DNA of 64,000 nt from Syngnathus acus (GCF_901709675.1 NC_051090.1:8573842-8637841), one strand, 5' to 3'. Positions 10,204-20,135 are shown, counted from the stretch's first letter. Translations and numbers: made by a program. The notes: a model not told the origin generated them from the sequence alone.

Positions 10204-13200
10204 TTATTCATCAAACTTAATTCTCTTCCCCTGGGGCTTGCCTCCAAATCCTCCACCACCACGTCCACCTAAAAAGACAATGGTCTGTCAGAAAATTTCA
10301 ATCCTAAAAACACTACAGCATAACAGGAACTGTGGGGGGAAAACAAGTTTTATTTGATGGAAATAAATAGGCCCAAAACTAAACGTATTTACCCCCAAAG
10401 CCGCCGCCGCGTCCACGTCCCCCTCCACGAGGACCTCCTCTTCCTCTGCCGCCGAATCCACCGCCGAATCCGCCTCCGCCACGGCCGCCGTAGCCACCAC
10501 CGCCGCCTCCGCGGCCGCCACGCCCACCGCCGAAGCCGCCACGCCCTCCTCTGCCACCGCCAAAACCACCACCGCCGCGCCCACCACGGAAGCCACCTTC
10601 TCCCTTGGGCTTAGCATAGTCCAGGGTCACGCTGTTCCCGTCGATTTCACCTTGGTCCATAGCCTCCTTGGCTGCCTTGCAGTCATCCTCGTTATCGAAG
10701 TCCACAAAGCCAAAGCTAAAAAAGAAACCAGTTCACTTTAGTCCTGGAGCACATAGCTACAACTTATAACATTACTATCACAGCGGGCCAAGAAAGTGTC
10801 GAAGACTTAACATACCATTTAGAATACCCCGTTTCTCGGTCTGTGACAATCCTAGCACCCACTGCTGTGTCAAATGCAGCCTTAAGGGTTTGATCTGTGG
10901 TATCTTCTGAGAGACCCTTGACAAAAAGAGTCTTTGTTGGACCTGGTTTCAAAACACAAAGTACAAAATTGTTAGGCTCATTTAAACTTAGAATGAAGAC
11001 AAGCATCAGTGTTAAACAAGATCAGCACTTGACTATCATTGAACTCATCAGGAGTTTCAGAAGATGACGGTTTCATCATGTTTGACCAAGCACAGAATCC
11101 AAGTATCCTGTTTGAAGACCTACCTCCTTCTGACCTGCCGCCACTGTTCTGGCTAAATTCAAGCCTCATCGTGCGACCCTCAAGCTCTGTGTTGTTCATT
11201 GTTTCAATGGCTTCCTTTGCATCTTCTGTGCTTTCAAACTCTAAAAATGCAAACCTGTGGAAGATAAGACAAAATGAGCTCACCGGTTTCAAACTACACA
11301 AGGTCACCATGCATTAAAACACTGTCGCACAGCAAACATGGACAGTCAACCCCCACTTGACTGGGGTAAACCTGCATAACCCGTGCAATAGCTCTGCTTC
11401 TCTTACGAATCCATGCACAATCATGGCAAGATTGTGAGGAGCTCATGAGAAGGTGTAGCAAAACTGCATGCTGAATGTTACCAAACAATTTACTTACCCT
11501 TTGGGTCTACCATCTCTCTGTGGGATTCTAATGGAAACTGCCTTCTCAAACATAGACTGCAGGGTCTCTTCAGTGGCGCTAAAGGCTAGATTATTCACCA
11601 CTAGTGTTTTGGAGGCTGGAGCTGCTGCTGAAAAACAAAATGCACGTTAGACCAACCAAGTAGATGCTCCTTTATCCACTATATTCAACACCAAGTTTAC
11701 ACAAGGAAAAGCAATCTGCTGTGCATTTACCTGCAAACGCATTGGGTCCTTTTTGGCTTTTTTCTCCTACATAGTCGAGAACAATGGACCTCCCCTGAAT
11801 GTCAGAACCCTGTGCATCTTCCAGAGTCTTCTCTGCATCAGCCTCACTTTTGAACTCGATGTAGGCAATTCTGGAAGGGAGGGGAGTGTTAGGCAAAATA
11901 AACATTTATTTCATACACGAAGTAGGTACATTTACCAAGTCTTTAGTAAATGCTCTTACCCTCTACCAGTTCCATTCTGGCCTAATGGCACCCTGACATC
12001 AACTGCATCTTCAAAAACCTCCTTTAATTCATCAGCAGTGATAGCAAAGGGAAGGTTTTTTACAAAAAGTGTCCGTGAGTCCCTTTCTAAGAACACAAAA
12101 TCAACATGGTCAATAATGTCATCCTAATGTAATCTAGTGGGCACCGGTCGTACCTTTCTTGGAATCCAGGGATGCCCCCTTGGTTTTGGCCCTGTCTATC
12201 TTGATTTCCTGGCCCATAACCTTTTTGCCGTTGAGTTCCAGTGCCTTTTCCATATCTTCCTCACTTGAAAATTCCACATAGCCAAATTTCCTGTTGAAAA
12301 ACAGGTGAGAATCAAAATGACGCGTTGGAAATTACGTCTAGGTAAATGTGGCGCAAAATGCAAACACGTTTCGTCTTAAATTTGTCGCAATTCTGTCAAA
12401 ACAGTTTTGAACAGGACATTTGGATCAGTTCACTAGTAGACCACCAGTACAAATGTTTCTAGAATGAAAATACGATTTCTGAATTTAACCTGTTAATTGA
12501 ATTTGCAATAAAATGTCTTACTTGGAACCACCTAACCGGACATCAGAAACCTCAAGGTCATTCTTGGAGAAGAATTTCCTCATTGCGTCTTTGATTTCAT
12601 CAAACTCTTTGTTTGCGTTTAAGTTGCCAACATACAGACAGAAACCTTAAAACACAAGTTAGAATGTTCGTTAGTACAAGCAACATCAGCCATTGTCAAA
12701 TGACATGCCTGAAAAAGACATTTAATCAGCAAGTTAGAAAATCCTTACCTTCTCCATCAGACTTTGCCTTCTTGGCAGGAGGTGTGTCCTTCTTGCCCCC
12801 AGCCTTCCTCTTCGCAGGAGTCGCCGGGGCGTCTGTTAATTAAGGTCAGAGACTTAGCTTTCAAATTGCCCAAGTCGGTTGGGTTGGCACAATTCAACAA
12901 TATTTTGAAACTAGCCCGTAGAGTTTTAACAATTTGTTGGGCAAAAACCACGATGAAAATAGAGTCATGAAAGCTGAATTTACTGCGACACCTTTAACCT
13001 TTATAATATGAGCCCTTCCGTTCTCCATGTTTTCATATAGCTTATCAAGATTATTTAAAGGGGGCAATTGCACCACTTAAACCTGGTTCAAACATTACAT
13101 TTCAATGTCATAACCCACCCTCATCCTCCTCCTCGTCATCTTCGTCCTCCTCCCCCTCGTCGTCTTCATCCTCCTCCTCGTCGTCATCTTCATCCTCAGA

Positions 13201-15247
13201 CTCCTCCTTAGCTTTTACCATGCCCGCCTTCTTTGCTTTGGCAGCTGCTGGAGCAGGTGCTGTGTCCATTTCCTCATCTGATTCTGAAACCACAGAAAGT
13301 TATTCAGCCATTGGACAATGTAGGGGGCCAAGCAGAAACTACATGTTGATGCATCAGATAAGTAAATAAGGTGACATCATACAGTCTAATGTCAGTATTA
13401 AGTCCCTTTGATCATCACTTGCAAAATACCCCAAATCTTAAGAAATTGCATTTGCTTACCATCTTCATCCTCATCATCCTCATCGTCCTCTTCCTCCTGT
13501 TTAGCTGGCTTAGCTTTTGGCTTAGCAGCTTGTTTTGCAGCCTTTGGAGGGGCCTCTTCCTCAGATTCTTCATCGTCGTCCTCATCATCATCATCTTCAT
13601 CATCATCTGAAGGCTCCTTTGTAGGGTTGGCTTTCAATTGCTTGGCCTTTGCAGCAGGCTTAGCCCCTTTCTTGGGTGGTGGGGGCTCCTCTTCAGACTC
13701 TTCATCTACAAACACATCAAATTAGAAATTTTCCCAAACTGGGTGCAAAGTAAGATGTTATCTTGAAAGCATTCGTCATGTCACAGCGATTGAGGATAGA
13801 ACTGGTGGACAATGAAACACACCAGCACCGAAGACATAGCGCTGTAGGTTATTTTTCCTCCGTACATTACCCGCATGAGTACTGATGACCACATGCGAGT
13901 CAAGAAATGGAGGGTGGGTACATATTAAAACAACCTTGCAGGATTTTTTTTTTTACTAAAAACATTAGGTGGTAAAGCACGAGGCTTCCCTTAACCCTTC
14001 CCTTTATTGACACGTAAAATAAAAACTCACCAGACTCATCTTCGTCATCTTCACTTTTTGCTTTCTTGGCAGCTTGGCCATTTTTGGCATTAACCTTGGC
14101 AGCTTTAGCTGGTGTAGCCTTTTTTACCACTTTTGGTGGCGGAGTCTGTAAATTGTGACAATTAGGCAAGTGGTTAATTCTCTGACAAAACACTCATGAC
14201 AAATAGAGTGAAGAGTTCCCATACCTCCTCCTCCTCCTCTTCACTGTCCTCTTCACTTGATTCTTCATCCACTTCTTTGGGAGGTGGAGGGGCTTTTTTC
14301 TTCTGGTTTGCTTGTTTGTTTGCTGCCTAAAATTAGAAAATAATAAATGATATCAAGTTTCATTCTAAGTCATTTCATTCAAATCGCTTCAATAATATCA
14401 AGTTTCATTCTAAGTCATTTCATTCAAATCGCTTGGTATGCGGAACGTTCCCCCTAAACAGAATTACTGTACTAGAAATCTTCGTAAAATTGAATATCGT
14501 AAATCATGTTTCTGTTCAATATACTATACAGTATGCCATAAGTTTGAAGATCTGGCGTGGGCGACGCGTGTTCTGCCTCGTGTGTGACGATGGAGGAGGC
14601 GCAAAACCCACGTGGAACACTGCCGATGAGCCCGTTAGCATTTAAGCTAATGTGTAAAGACATTCAAACCATGCTGGAATAAATAAATAATCTACGTTGT
14701 TTATCAAAGAAATACGATGAGAGATAGCGCTAAAATTTAAACAACAAAGCAGGATAAAGAAAACACGTCGCAACGAGTGACGTCAAAGGAAGAGCCACCG
14801 TAATACATGAGATCGGCTAACCCTCGTGTAAATGCAATCGTTAAACATTTTCCTCAAAGATATTAAGATATTATTAAAAAGATATTATGTGCGGCATCGA
14901 GGTCGAACGACACAAATCGGGCTGTAAACAGAATTAATCTTTGCACTAGAATTGCGGGATCGAGACGAGGACGCGCATGTAAGCCATCTTGAATTGCTAA
15001 CTGTTAGCAGGCCTCGCTAGCAGCCAAGAGGAAGGCAACATGGCCGCTCAAAATCTAGGAAGATGCGCTCATTTTAGTGCAATTATATCACATTTTCCTG
15101 GTTCATGCCTGGCATTCGACATGGGTTTGATTCAATACAACATTTACTGGCAGAGGTGAAATGTAACTTCCCGCAGATTCTAATCGTATTTCTGAAAAGA
15201 CGCGACTACAACATTAAGGCCTCGTGCGCGGGACTCGTAAAGGATAC

Positions 15248-15280
<33 letters not shown>

Positions 15281-15325
15281 AAAAAAATGAATTTTTGGTT
15301 GCCTTACCTTCGCTAACTTCACCAT
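10204..15325 (-). CDS. ncl: Nucleolin, 15 coding exons
   Basis: The major nucleolar RNA-binding protein, acting in rRNA transcription, pre-rRNA processing and ribosome assembly. Coding exons in transcript order: 15325-15308, 14326-14225, 14145-14031, 13705-13460, 13283-13119, 12832-12749, 12645-12522, 12290-12154, 12086-11960, 11870-11731, 11627-11498, 11254-11124, 10942-10816, 10715-10393, 10268-10204. All junctions are GT-AG, frames join, and the total is 2034 nt (677 aa plus stop; human has 710). It starts MVKLAK, the family N-terminus. Residues about 7-240 hold Lys/Ala/Pro segments alternating with Glu/Asp/Ser acidic tracts. Four RRMs follow, with RNP2-like FCLYVGNL, TLFVKNL, TLVVNNL and TLFVKGL and RNP1 KKFGYVEF, RGIAYIEF, KGFAFLEF and KCFGFVDF. 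Each RRM is split by one intron. The tail is an RGG/GAR domain ending KPQGKRIKFDE. In RRM4 the usual RNP1 glycine is cysteine, formed across the exon 13/14 junction. Three snoRNAs lie in introns 4, 11 and 12. Confidence 0.95.
11014..11085 (-). ncRNA. snord20: C/D box snoRNA SNORD20 (U20)
   Basis: Lies in ncl intron 12 on the ncl strand. It shows C box ATGATGA at 11079-11073, D' CTGA at 11060-11057, C' TGATGAG at 11050-11044 and D box CTGA at 11025-11022. Directly before D is GATAGTCAAGTG, whose GATAGTCAAGT part is complementary to ACTTGACTATC near the 3' end of 18S rRNA. The fifth base before D pairs with the U that corresponds to human 18S U1804, the known U20 2'-O-methylation site. The terminal stem is weak (AAAC/GTTT with a bulge), so the ends are approximate. 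U20 is a known nucleolin-intron snoRNA in mammals. Confidence 0.85.
11320..11453 (-). ncRNA. snora75: H/ACA box snoRNA SNORA75 (U23)
   Basis: Lies in ncl intron 11 on the ncl strand. The 5' hairpin is closed by CTTCTC/GAGAAG and carries CTCATGAGCTCC and ATGGATTCG, which match my memory of mammalian U23. After a degenerate H-box region (GCAGAGCTA; strict ANANNA is not met) a second hairpin is closed by TTGCAC/GTGCGA, with an inner CCCC...GGGG stem. ACA then falls exactly three bases before the predicted end (ACAGTG, 11325-11320). The double-hairpin H/ACA layout and length of about 134 nt fit the family. U23 guides rRNA pseudouridylation. The 3' hairpin has diverged from the mammalian sequence. 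Confidence 0.85.
13350..13423 (-). ncRNA. snord82: C/D box snoRNA SNORD82 (U82)
   Basis: Lies in ncl intron 4 on the ncl strand. C box GTGATGA at 13418-13412, D' CTGA at 13395-13392, C' ATGATGT at 13380-13374, D CTGA at 13357-13354, closed by a TGCA/TGCA terminal stem. The guide before D' (AGGGACTTAATA) is complementary over 11 bases to ATTAAGTCCCT of 18S rRNA. The fifth base upstream of D' faces the A equivalent to human A1678, the known SNORD82 methylation target. U82 is one of the snoRNAs hosted by nucleolin in mammals. Confidence 0.88.
14350..14434. repeat. Two-copy 45-bp tandem repeat in ncl intron 1
   Basis: The 40-base unit beginning ATATCAAGTTTCATTCTAAG occurs identically at 14350-14389 and 14395-14434, offset by 45 bases. 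Identity of the copies points to a recent local duplication (or an assembly duplication) near the 3' end of intron 1. Confidence 0.8.
15249..15276. repeat. 28-base T tract just inside ncl intron 1
   Basis: Twenty-eight consecutive T on the + strand, so poly(A) in the ncl transcript, lie about 30 bases downstream of the exon 1 splice donor. The length may be inexact because homopolymers sequence poorly. Confidence 0.9.
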
Positions 15326-15520
15326 CGTGATAGCGTGTGTATTTCGATGAACAGGACGTAGAAAAGAACCAAGCAAATAACTACTGGATGCACGTGGTTG
15401 TGCCGACACGATGGGGCACTGCGCAGGAAAGACAGAGAAGAGGACGCGCTCCTTACTCTCTTAGTAAGCGCGTTCACGAGAGGCCCCGCCCACGTTCGTG
15501 TCGTCCAATCGGACAGGACT
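15326..15520 (-). promoter_or_regulatory. ncl: ncl promoter and 5' UTR
   Basis: The region upstream of the ncl ATG is GC-rich and TATA-less. On the ncl strand it has an inverted CCAAT element (GATTGG, within 15501-15511), a GC box (GGGCGGGG, around 15482-15491), a pyrimidine-rich CTTCTCTGTCTTTCCT stretch that could start a 5' TOP mRNA, and a CACGTG E-box at 15391-15396. TOP starts and MYC-type E-boxes are well known for ribosome-biogenesis genes including nucleolin. The start site itself is inferred. Confidence 0.5.
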
Positions 15521-17000
15521 TCCTTTGAACCGCGCCCGCGCTTCGCCTTCATGGAGAAAGCAGGTTTTTTTCCCCCATTACCAACTATTTGATATGTACT
15601 ACATTTAAATAATACAAGTTAGACTAGTGGCTGTTGTACAAAAATAAAAAAAGTTTGAAATGAATCGTTTACTTCTGTAAGGCAACCATTTTGGTGAATT
15701 TCGTTCAGGCAGGCTGCTTTTCACATGTGGCCATGCAGGGGACCAGATGCAGCTGTCTTAAAGACCACGTGGTTTCCATATAGCACATGTTTGCTAGTTG
15801 AAGTTGTACAGTTGTGTTGAACTGTTTGGATCTTGCATGGATGGTTTATTGCAAACTACTGCAAATATTTACACGTTTATAATGACATGTAATAATTTAA
15901 ATTTAATCTCTGGCTCAGAGTAGTCAGAGTAGTAATAGAGTGGTAGTAAAGGTGGGCCTTCTCCCATATTTTAGAGCATTTAGTCTGGATCAGATCTGTG
16001 TGGATAAAATTAAATCAAGAAATCGATATTTTAAACCAGTATATGAGATCCTGATCCCACGTTCTGGTTAGGATCGTAATACCCAGAATACTGATGAAAT
16101 GTTGTTTTGGGGTTTTTGAAGCGTTAAATTACAACTGGACTCTTCTGGACATTTTGCCATTCGTCCAAACAGGGCTTCATCAATTCATGCTGTTGACCTG
16201 CCCCTGAAAGAGAAACAACACCCTTTTGAGGACTATAAGTGTGCATTTTCTGGACAAAGAAGAAAGTTGTTTTGAAATAAGAGTGAGAGAGGACAGCTAC
16301 TGTACATCCACATACAATGGCATCCTATCCTCCATTCCAAAAAGACTCAGCAAATCTGCTTTCACCATATAGATGTATACATGACCTCGTTTGGCTTGGA
16401 GGCAGCTCCGTGGCTCTTTTACAGTGGAATGGAATAGTAATGAGTTTCCACCCACCAACTCATTGATGGACAAAGGCACCATAACGACTGTCATTATGCA
16501 TTCCAAAACAATGACACCATTCGTAGTTTGGGGGTGCATCTAACTCAGGGCATGAATAGTTGAATTTCAAGTCACACTTGAGATGCTACACAAACATCAT
16601 GTTTGAGTAATTAACCATCAAAACCACACCGAGGCAGCATTGCATTGCTCAACTCTTGATCTCTGCGCACACTGTGTAGAGTGGACATCAAACTCCTCTC
16701 AACATCCATCAATGCATTTTTTGTGTAGTTGAAGTCTATTCCAATTTATTTACAGGCAAGAGGCAGATTTCAAATTGGACAAGTTACAGTTCTGTCAAGC
16801 GCAGGGCTGATACTGTACAGACTATTCACCCTCTCTACACTATAAATAAAAGTAAAAATATTCCAGGTTTAGCCACATGTTTGATATGAATTTTTTCATT
16901 TGACTTTGCTATTTGCAATTATTTAGAACCTGATAAGTACAAACCTCATTGTAGGATTATCAAATGTAACTGGTGTTTTATTGCTCCCTCAGATTCAGTC

Positions 17001-17014
17001 TGCCCTCCAGTGGA
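17001..17014 (-). promoter_or_regulatory. CTCF-like motif
   Basis: The minus strand reads CCACTGGAGGGCA, one base off the core CCASYAGRKGGCR. It lies about 260 bases from a second, better match. Confidence 0.3.
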
Positions 17015-17263
17015 GGGCCCCAGTATTACACTTTATGGACTTTGACAGCATCACTTGTAGTACTGCTGCACTGTACACTTTTTACAATGTAAAAAAGTGA
17101 ATGCTACATGCCTCTTATTAGGTAAGCATGTGTAAATGTGTTAGTTTTTCACATTATTTAGTGTTAACTCAGCTAATCTAAAACGTGTCAAATGATATAA
17201 GGGTAACTGTAAGTGGGTGACAAAGGGGAACGAACCATGCATGGCACAGGTTCATTGTACCTT

Positions 17264-17277
17264 CCGCCATCTAGTGG
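17264..17277 (-). promoter_or_regulatory. CTCF-like motif
   Basis: The minus strand reads CCACTAGATGGCGG, a full match to the CTCF core CCASYAGRKGGCR. It lies between ncl and the 3' end of nppc. Binding is not demonstrated. Confidence 0.45.
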
Positions 17278-17859
17278 ATGAACATTGAATTGTTCTGCTT
17301 GTCACTCACTATACTACATCAAATGCATGACTTGACTAATTAAGATCATTTTATCATGAAAAAAAGTATTTTTTAGAGAACTTAAATGAAGTTGGATAAT
17401 TTCCTGCAGCACTGCTGATATTTCACGGGACACTTGTGCGCATTGCTGGATCACATATACCGTAGCTGGATTCATCCAGAAGTTGCATCACACCTTTTAC
17501 CCTGCTTGGGAATCAAATACTGCGCTTATACTCTATTCATGAAAACATAAAAGCCTGAGAACACATGGGATATTCTTTCTTTTTTTTTTATCATTTTTGA
17601 AACCAATCACAACTGAGACAAAAGAAAAAGTTACAAACACAATTGACCTGCAGTTTGCATCATTTTTTCGAAATGTTACATAAATAAAACTCATTTATAA
17701 ATACCTCTTTTTTTTATAAACATATAAATAGTTCTTAACATAAATACATTTTTGTAGGGGGAAGATGTAGTACATGGATGTACAGTAGCAGCAATATACA
17801 GCTTTGCAGTTGGTAGTTTTTACACCTTGTCTGAATATTTTTTATGGTATATATCTCTT

Positions 17860-18043
17860 TATATACAGGTAACTGCATATTTATTAGATGTATTTATATG
17901 AGGTTTTTGTAGCACTGTCAGTCTCAGTCTCTTTTTATACTGGTCATGATGACTTTCGTACAGAAAATCTGACACTTGTTGAGTTTTTTTTTTCCCTTCA
18001 GGTGAGAACAAAATGATCTTTTCCAAACCCATCCTTCAGAGAT
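17860..18043 (-). other. nppc: Probable 3' UTR exon of nppc
   Basis: Exon 2 of nppc ends 23 bases after the stop at a good donor (GACG|GTGAGTG, exon edge 19011). On the same strand a strong acceptor, TCTTTTCCCCAG, ends at 18044. The exon then runs to a minus-strand AATAAA at 17885-17880. This fits a three-exon gene with a non-coding last exon. If the intron is not used, an unspliced 3' UTR would run down from 19033 to AATAAA-type signals near 18677 or 18273. Confidence 0.45.
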
Positions 18044-19033
18044 CTGGGGAAAAGAGAAGAGATGAAATGTTAGTGATGTCAACTCATTGCATTGCATTGT
18101 TCCATATTACAAAGTGACTGAATACTTTCATTTTTGCAAGAGGAGAAGACACACAAGCTGACAAATATGATGCAGTTGAAATTCATGGGAGGACTGGTGG
18201 GTGTTCCATGATCAAATATACACACACCCTATTTATATTACAATGATGACTTACTGTACAGGTGAGTCATTTAGTTTATTCAAGATAGGTGTATGTACTT
18301 CCGCAATAAGAATTTTAAAATGTGGCTCCAGTGTTGCTGCAACCACCACCTTTCTTTCTACTTTATTATCAGTAATGGTGGTAACATGTCTTGATAGAAA
18401 ACAACCTGGAATGCATCCTACATATAACTTCAAATAGCTTCCTAGGCTTTTTAGCGGAAGTGACCTGTCATGAGTAGAGTTGTCTTTGACATCCAAGATG
18501 ACAAGCATGTAAGCTTTAATGACTGCTCCACCAAACAACAAACAATACAAAGCACATCACGAATAAAATGGTTGTGATGTGTTTTTACATCAACCCAAAC
18601 ATAAAGTATGGATAGGAGAATAGAATGTATATCCTTGACAGGGTTAGAATAAATGCAGTAGGATTAGTAATTTATTTCATAGGACTAATTATTGAAGCCA
18701 AAGGTAATAGCTTTTTTGCAACCAGTGGGATTCACACATACGTGCCCTATCTTCACAAGTCAAGTGTTGAAAATATATAAAAGTAGTGCACTTGTTAGGG
18801 AATATTTGGAGACGCTCGTTTTTCTGCAACCAAGAGGCTACCCACCTATTGAACACATTCTGGATGTTCAGTTATTCTTTCAAGCCTCACCCTCCATCTG
18901 TTTTTCTCACTTTTCTATGATAGCTTTTGTGTTTCTGCATTAATGTATAGGCTAGTAATGCGAAGTGCAAATTTGATGAAGGGTAAATTGTATATATGGT
19001 CAACACTCACCGTCAAATAGCTGTGATCCAATA

Positions 19034-19878
19034 CTAGCAGCCCATACCACTGATGGTCCCTATCCTATCCATCTTATGTCCGAAACAGCCACTCCGCGCT
19101 GTGGAACCCCCTTTCTTGCTTCCAGATTTGTGCTTCCTCGGTGGGGGCTGGTCGTTGAGCAGCCGAGCCCACATCCCTCTCCGGGTGTCCATGCGTAAAT
19201 CTCCCAGTAAGCGCATCCGAGCGCGCACAGCATCTACCCGCCTGTCCCGCTCCTCCGCCTCCAGAAAATCCGTCAGCTCGTCCCCCAGCAAACTTCTGAG
19301 AGACTGTAACACACAAATATCAGAAATCGATTATTAATGACGTCACAACAAAAACGATTTTGGAGAACGCGAGCAGCATAACAACGTTGTATGGGAAATT
19401 TAAAGTTGGAGCAATGTGCACACGTCTTCGAATGCCGCAAAATATCACCCACAATCAGCTCAAACCCCCGCTTTGCCCTTTAAAGGCTTAGTTCGCCGGG
19501 CAGGTGCTTTTTGTGCACGCGCCTCTGGTCTGGATGGACGTGTCTACTATAAGCGGTACCAAGTTCTGGTTTGTGCGTAATGGTGATTTTACGAACAAAC
19601 AACAACAAATAACTCGTATGTTGCATTCTGTCGCGGGTATAACTAGAAGTGCATCTGAATGCAGAAAAAAATATTTTAAAACGTTCATGGAAGTGGCCGC
19701 GGGCATGACTAAAACGCAAAGTAGAAATCAACAGATTCCCCCGCGGCAGCATCAGCTCCCCACTCAACAAAGCGAACATTCTTACCTTCTGCTGCGCCTC
19801 AGATAAAGGTTTTGCGCGCATCCTCCCCGAAAGCAACGTGACCATAAGTCCACAAGCTACCAAGTAAGACAAGTTCAT
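19034..19878 (-). CDS. nppc: C-type natriuretic peptide precursor (CNP-4-like)
   Basis: Secreted prohormone whose C-terminal peptide activates a natriuretic peptide receptor guanylyl cyclase (NPR-B in mammals), with roles in bone growth, brain and osmoregulation. Exons: 19878-19786 (31 aa) and 19303-19034 (89 aa plus stop), joined in phase 0 across a 482-nt GT-AG intron, giving 120 aa; the human precursor is 126 aa. Residues 1-22 form a signal peptide (MNLSYLVACGLMVTLLSG...). The acidic prosegment follows, with KK at about residues 94-95. The end is the 17-residue ring CFGHKMDRIGTISGMGC, ending at its second cysteine with no tail, the hallmark of CNP rather than ANP/BNP. The ring has His and Met where mammalian CNP has Leu, a pattern I associate with teleost CNP-4, the form usually paired with mammalian NPPC. 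Same strand and neighbourhood as ncl supports orthology to NPPC. Confidence 0.9.
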
Positions 19879-20033
19879 CTTCAAAACTCTACTCTGAGGG
19901 GGATTCCTCTGGTCAGAGCGCAACAAGAGGATGGGCGTACGATTAGTGCGGGAAGCCAATAAAAGCTTCGGATTCGTCCTGTTGTCCAAAGCTTCTCAAG
20001 TGCTCCTCTGGTTGTGTGTATGAACCCATAGAG

Positions 20034-20135
20034 CACTTTATAGCCAGCCCACGGTGATGTCATGCATGACAACCTGCGTAATAGACGTACTTCCTAGCCA
20101 ATTCCGTTTTCTGTACCTGCCCCTGAGTACGTCAC
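20034..20135 (-). promoter_or_regulatory. nppc: nppc core promoter: TATA box, palindrome, CRE-like sites
   Basis: On the nppc strand a TATA element (GCTATAAAG) lies at about 20043-20035, some 160 bases before the ATG, placing the start near 20010. Just upstream is a perfect 14-bp palindrome TGTCATGCATGACA at 20058-20071, inside a CRE-like TGATGTCA. A second CRE-type site, GTGACGTA, lies at 20135-20128. This layout suggests a regulated, cAMP-responsive promoter; that is inference from motifs. Confidence 0.55.

Larger units (their letters stand above)
15560..17859. other. Intergenic DNA between ncl and nppc
   Basis: No coding exon is recognised. The stretch is AT-rich with short unrelated reading frames only. 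It carries two CTCF-like motifs, listed separately. The mammalian NCL-NPPC interval contains several genes (PTMA, PDE6D and COPS7B among them, from memory); none is seen here. Confidence 0.5.

Noticed and set aside
10288-10617. Ala/Val-rich (-) and Arg/His-rich (+) frames over the nucleolin GAR exon
   Set aside because: Out-of-frame readings of the GGN/CGN-rich RGG-coding sequence.
12646-12748. CTGATG and CTGATT motifs in ncl intron 6 as a C/D snoRNA
   Set aside because: No proper C box, no closing stem and no rRNA complementarity.
13408-13725. 105-codon serine-rich frame on + opposite the nucleolin acidic exon
   Set aside because: It is the antisense of GAA/GAT-rich coding sequence, which reads as serine; no independent gene evidence.
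13860-13915. Hairpin CGCATG...CATGCG in ncl intron 3 as a fourth snoRNA
   Set aside because: No C/D boxes and no convincing H/ACA layout around it.
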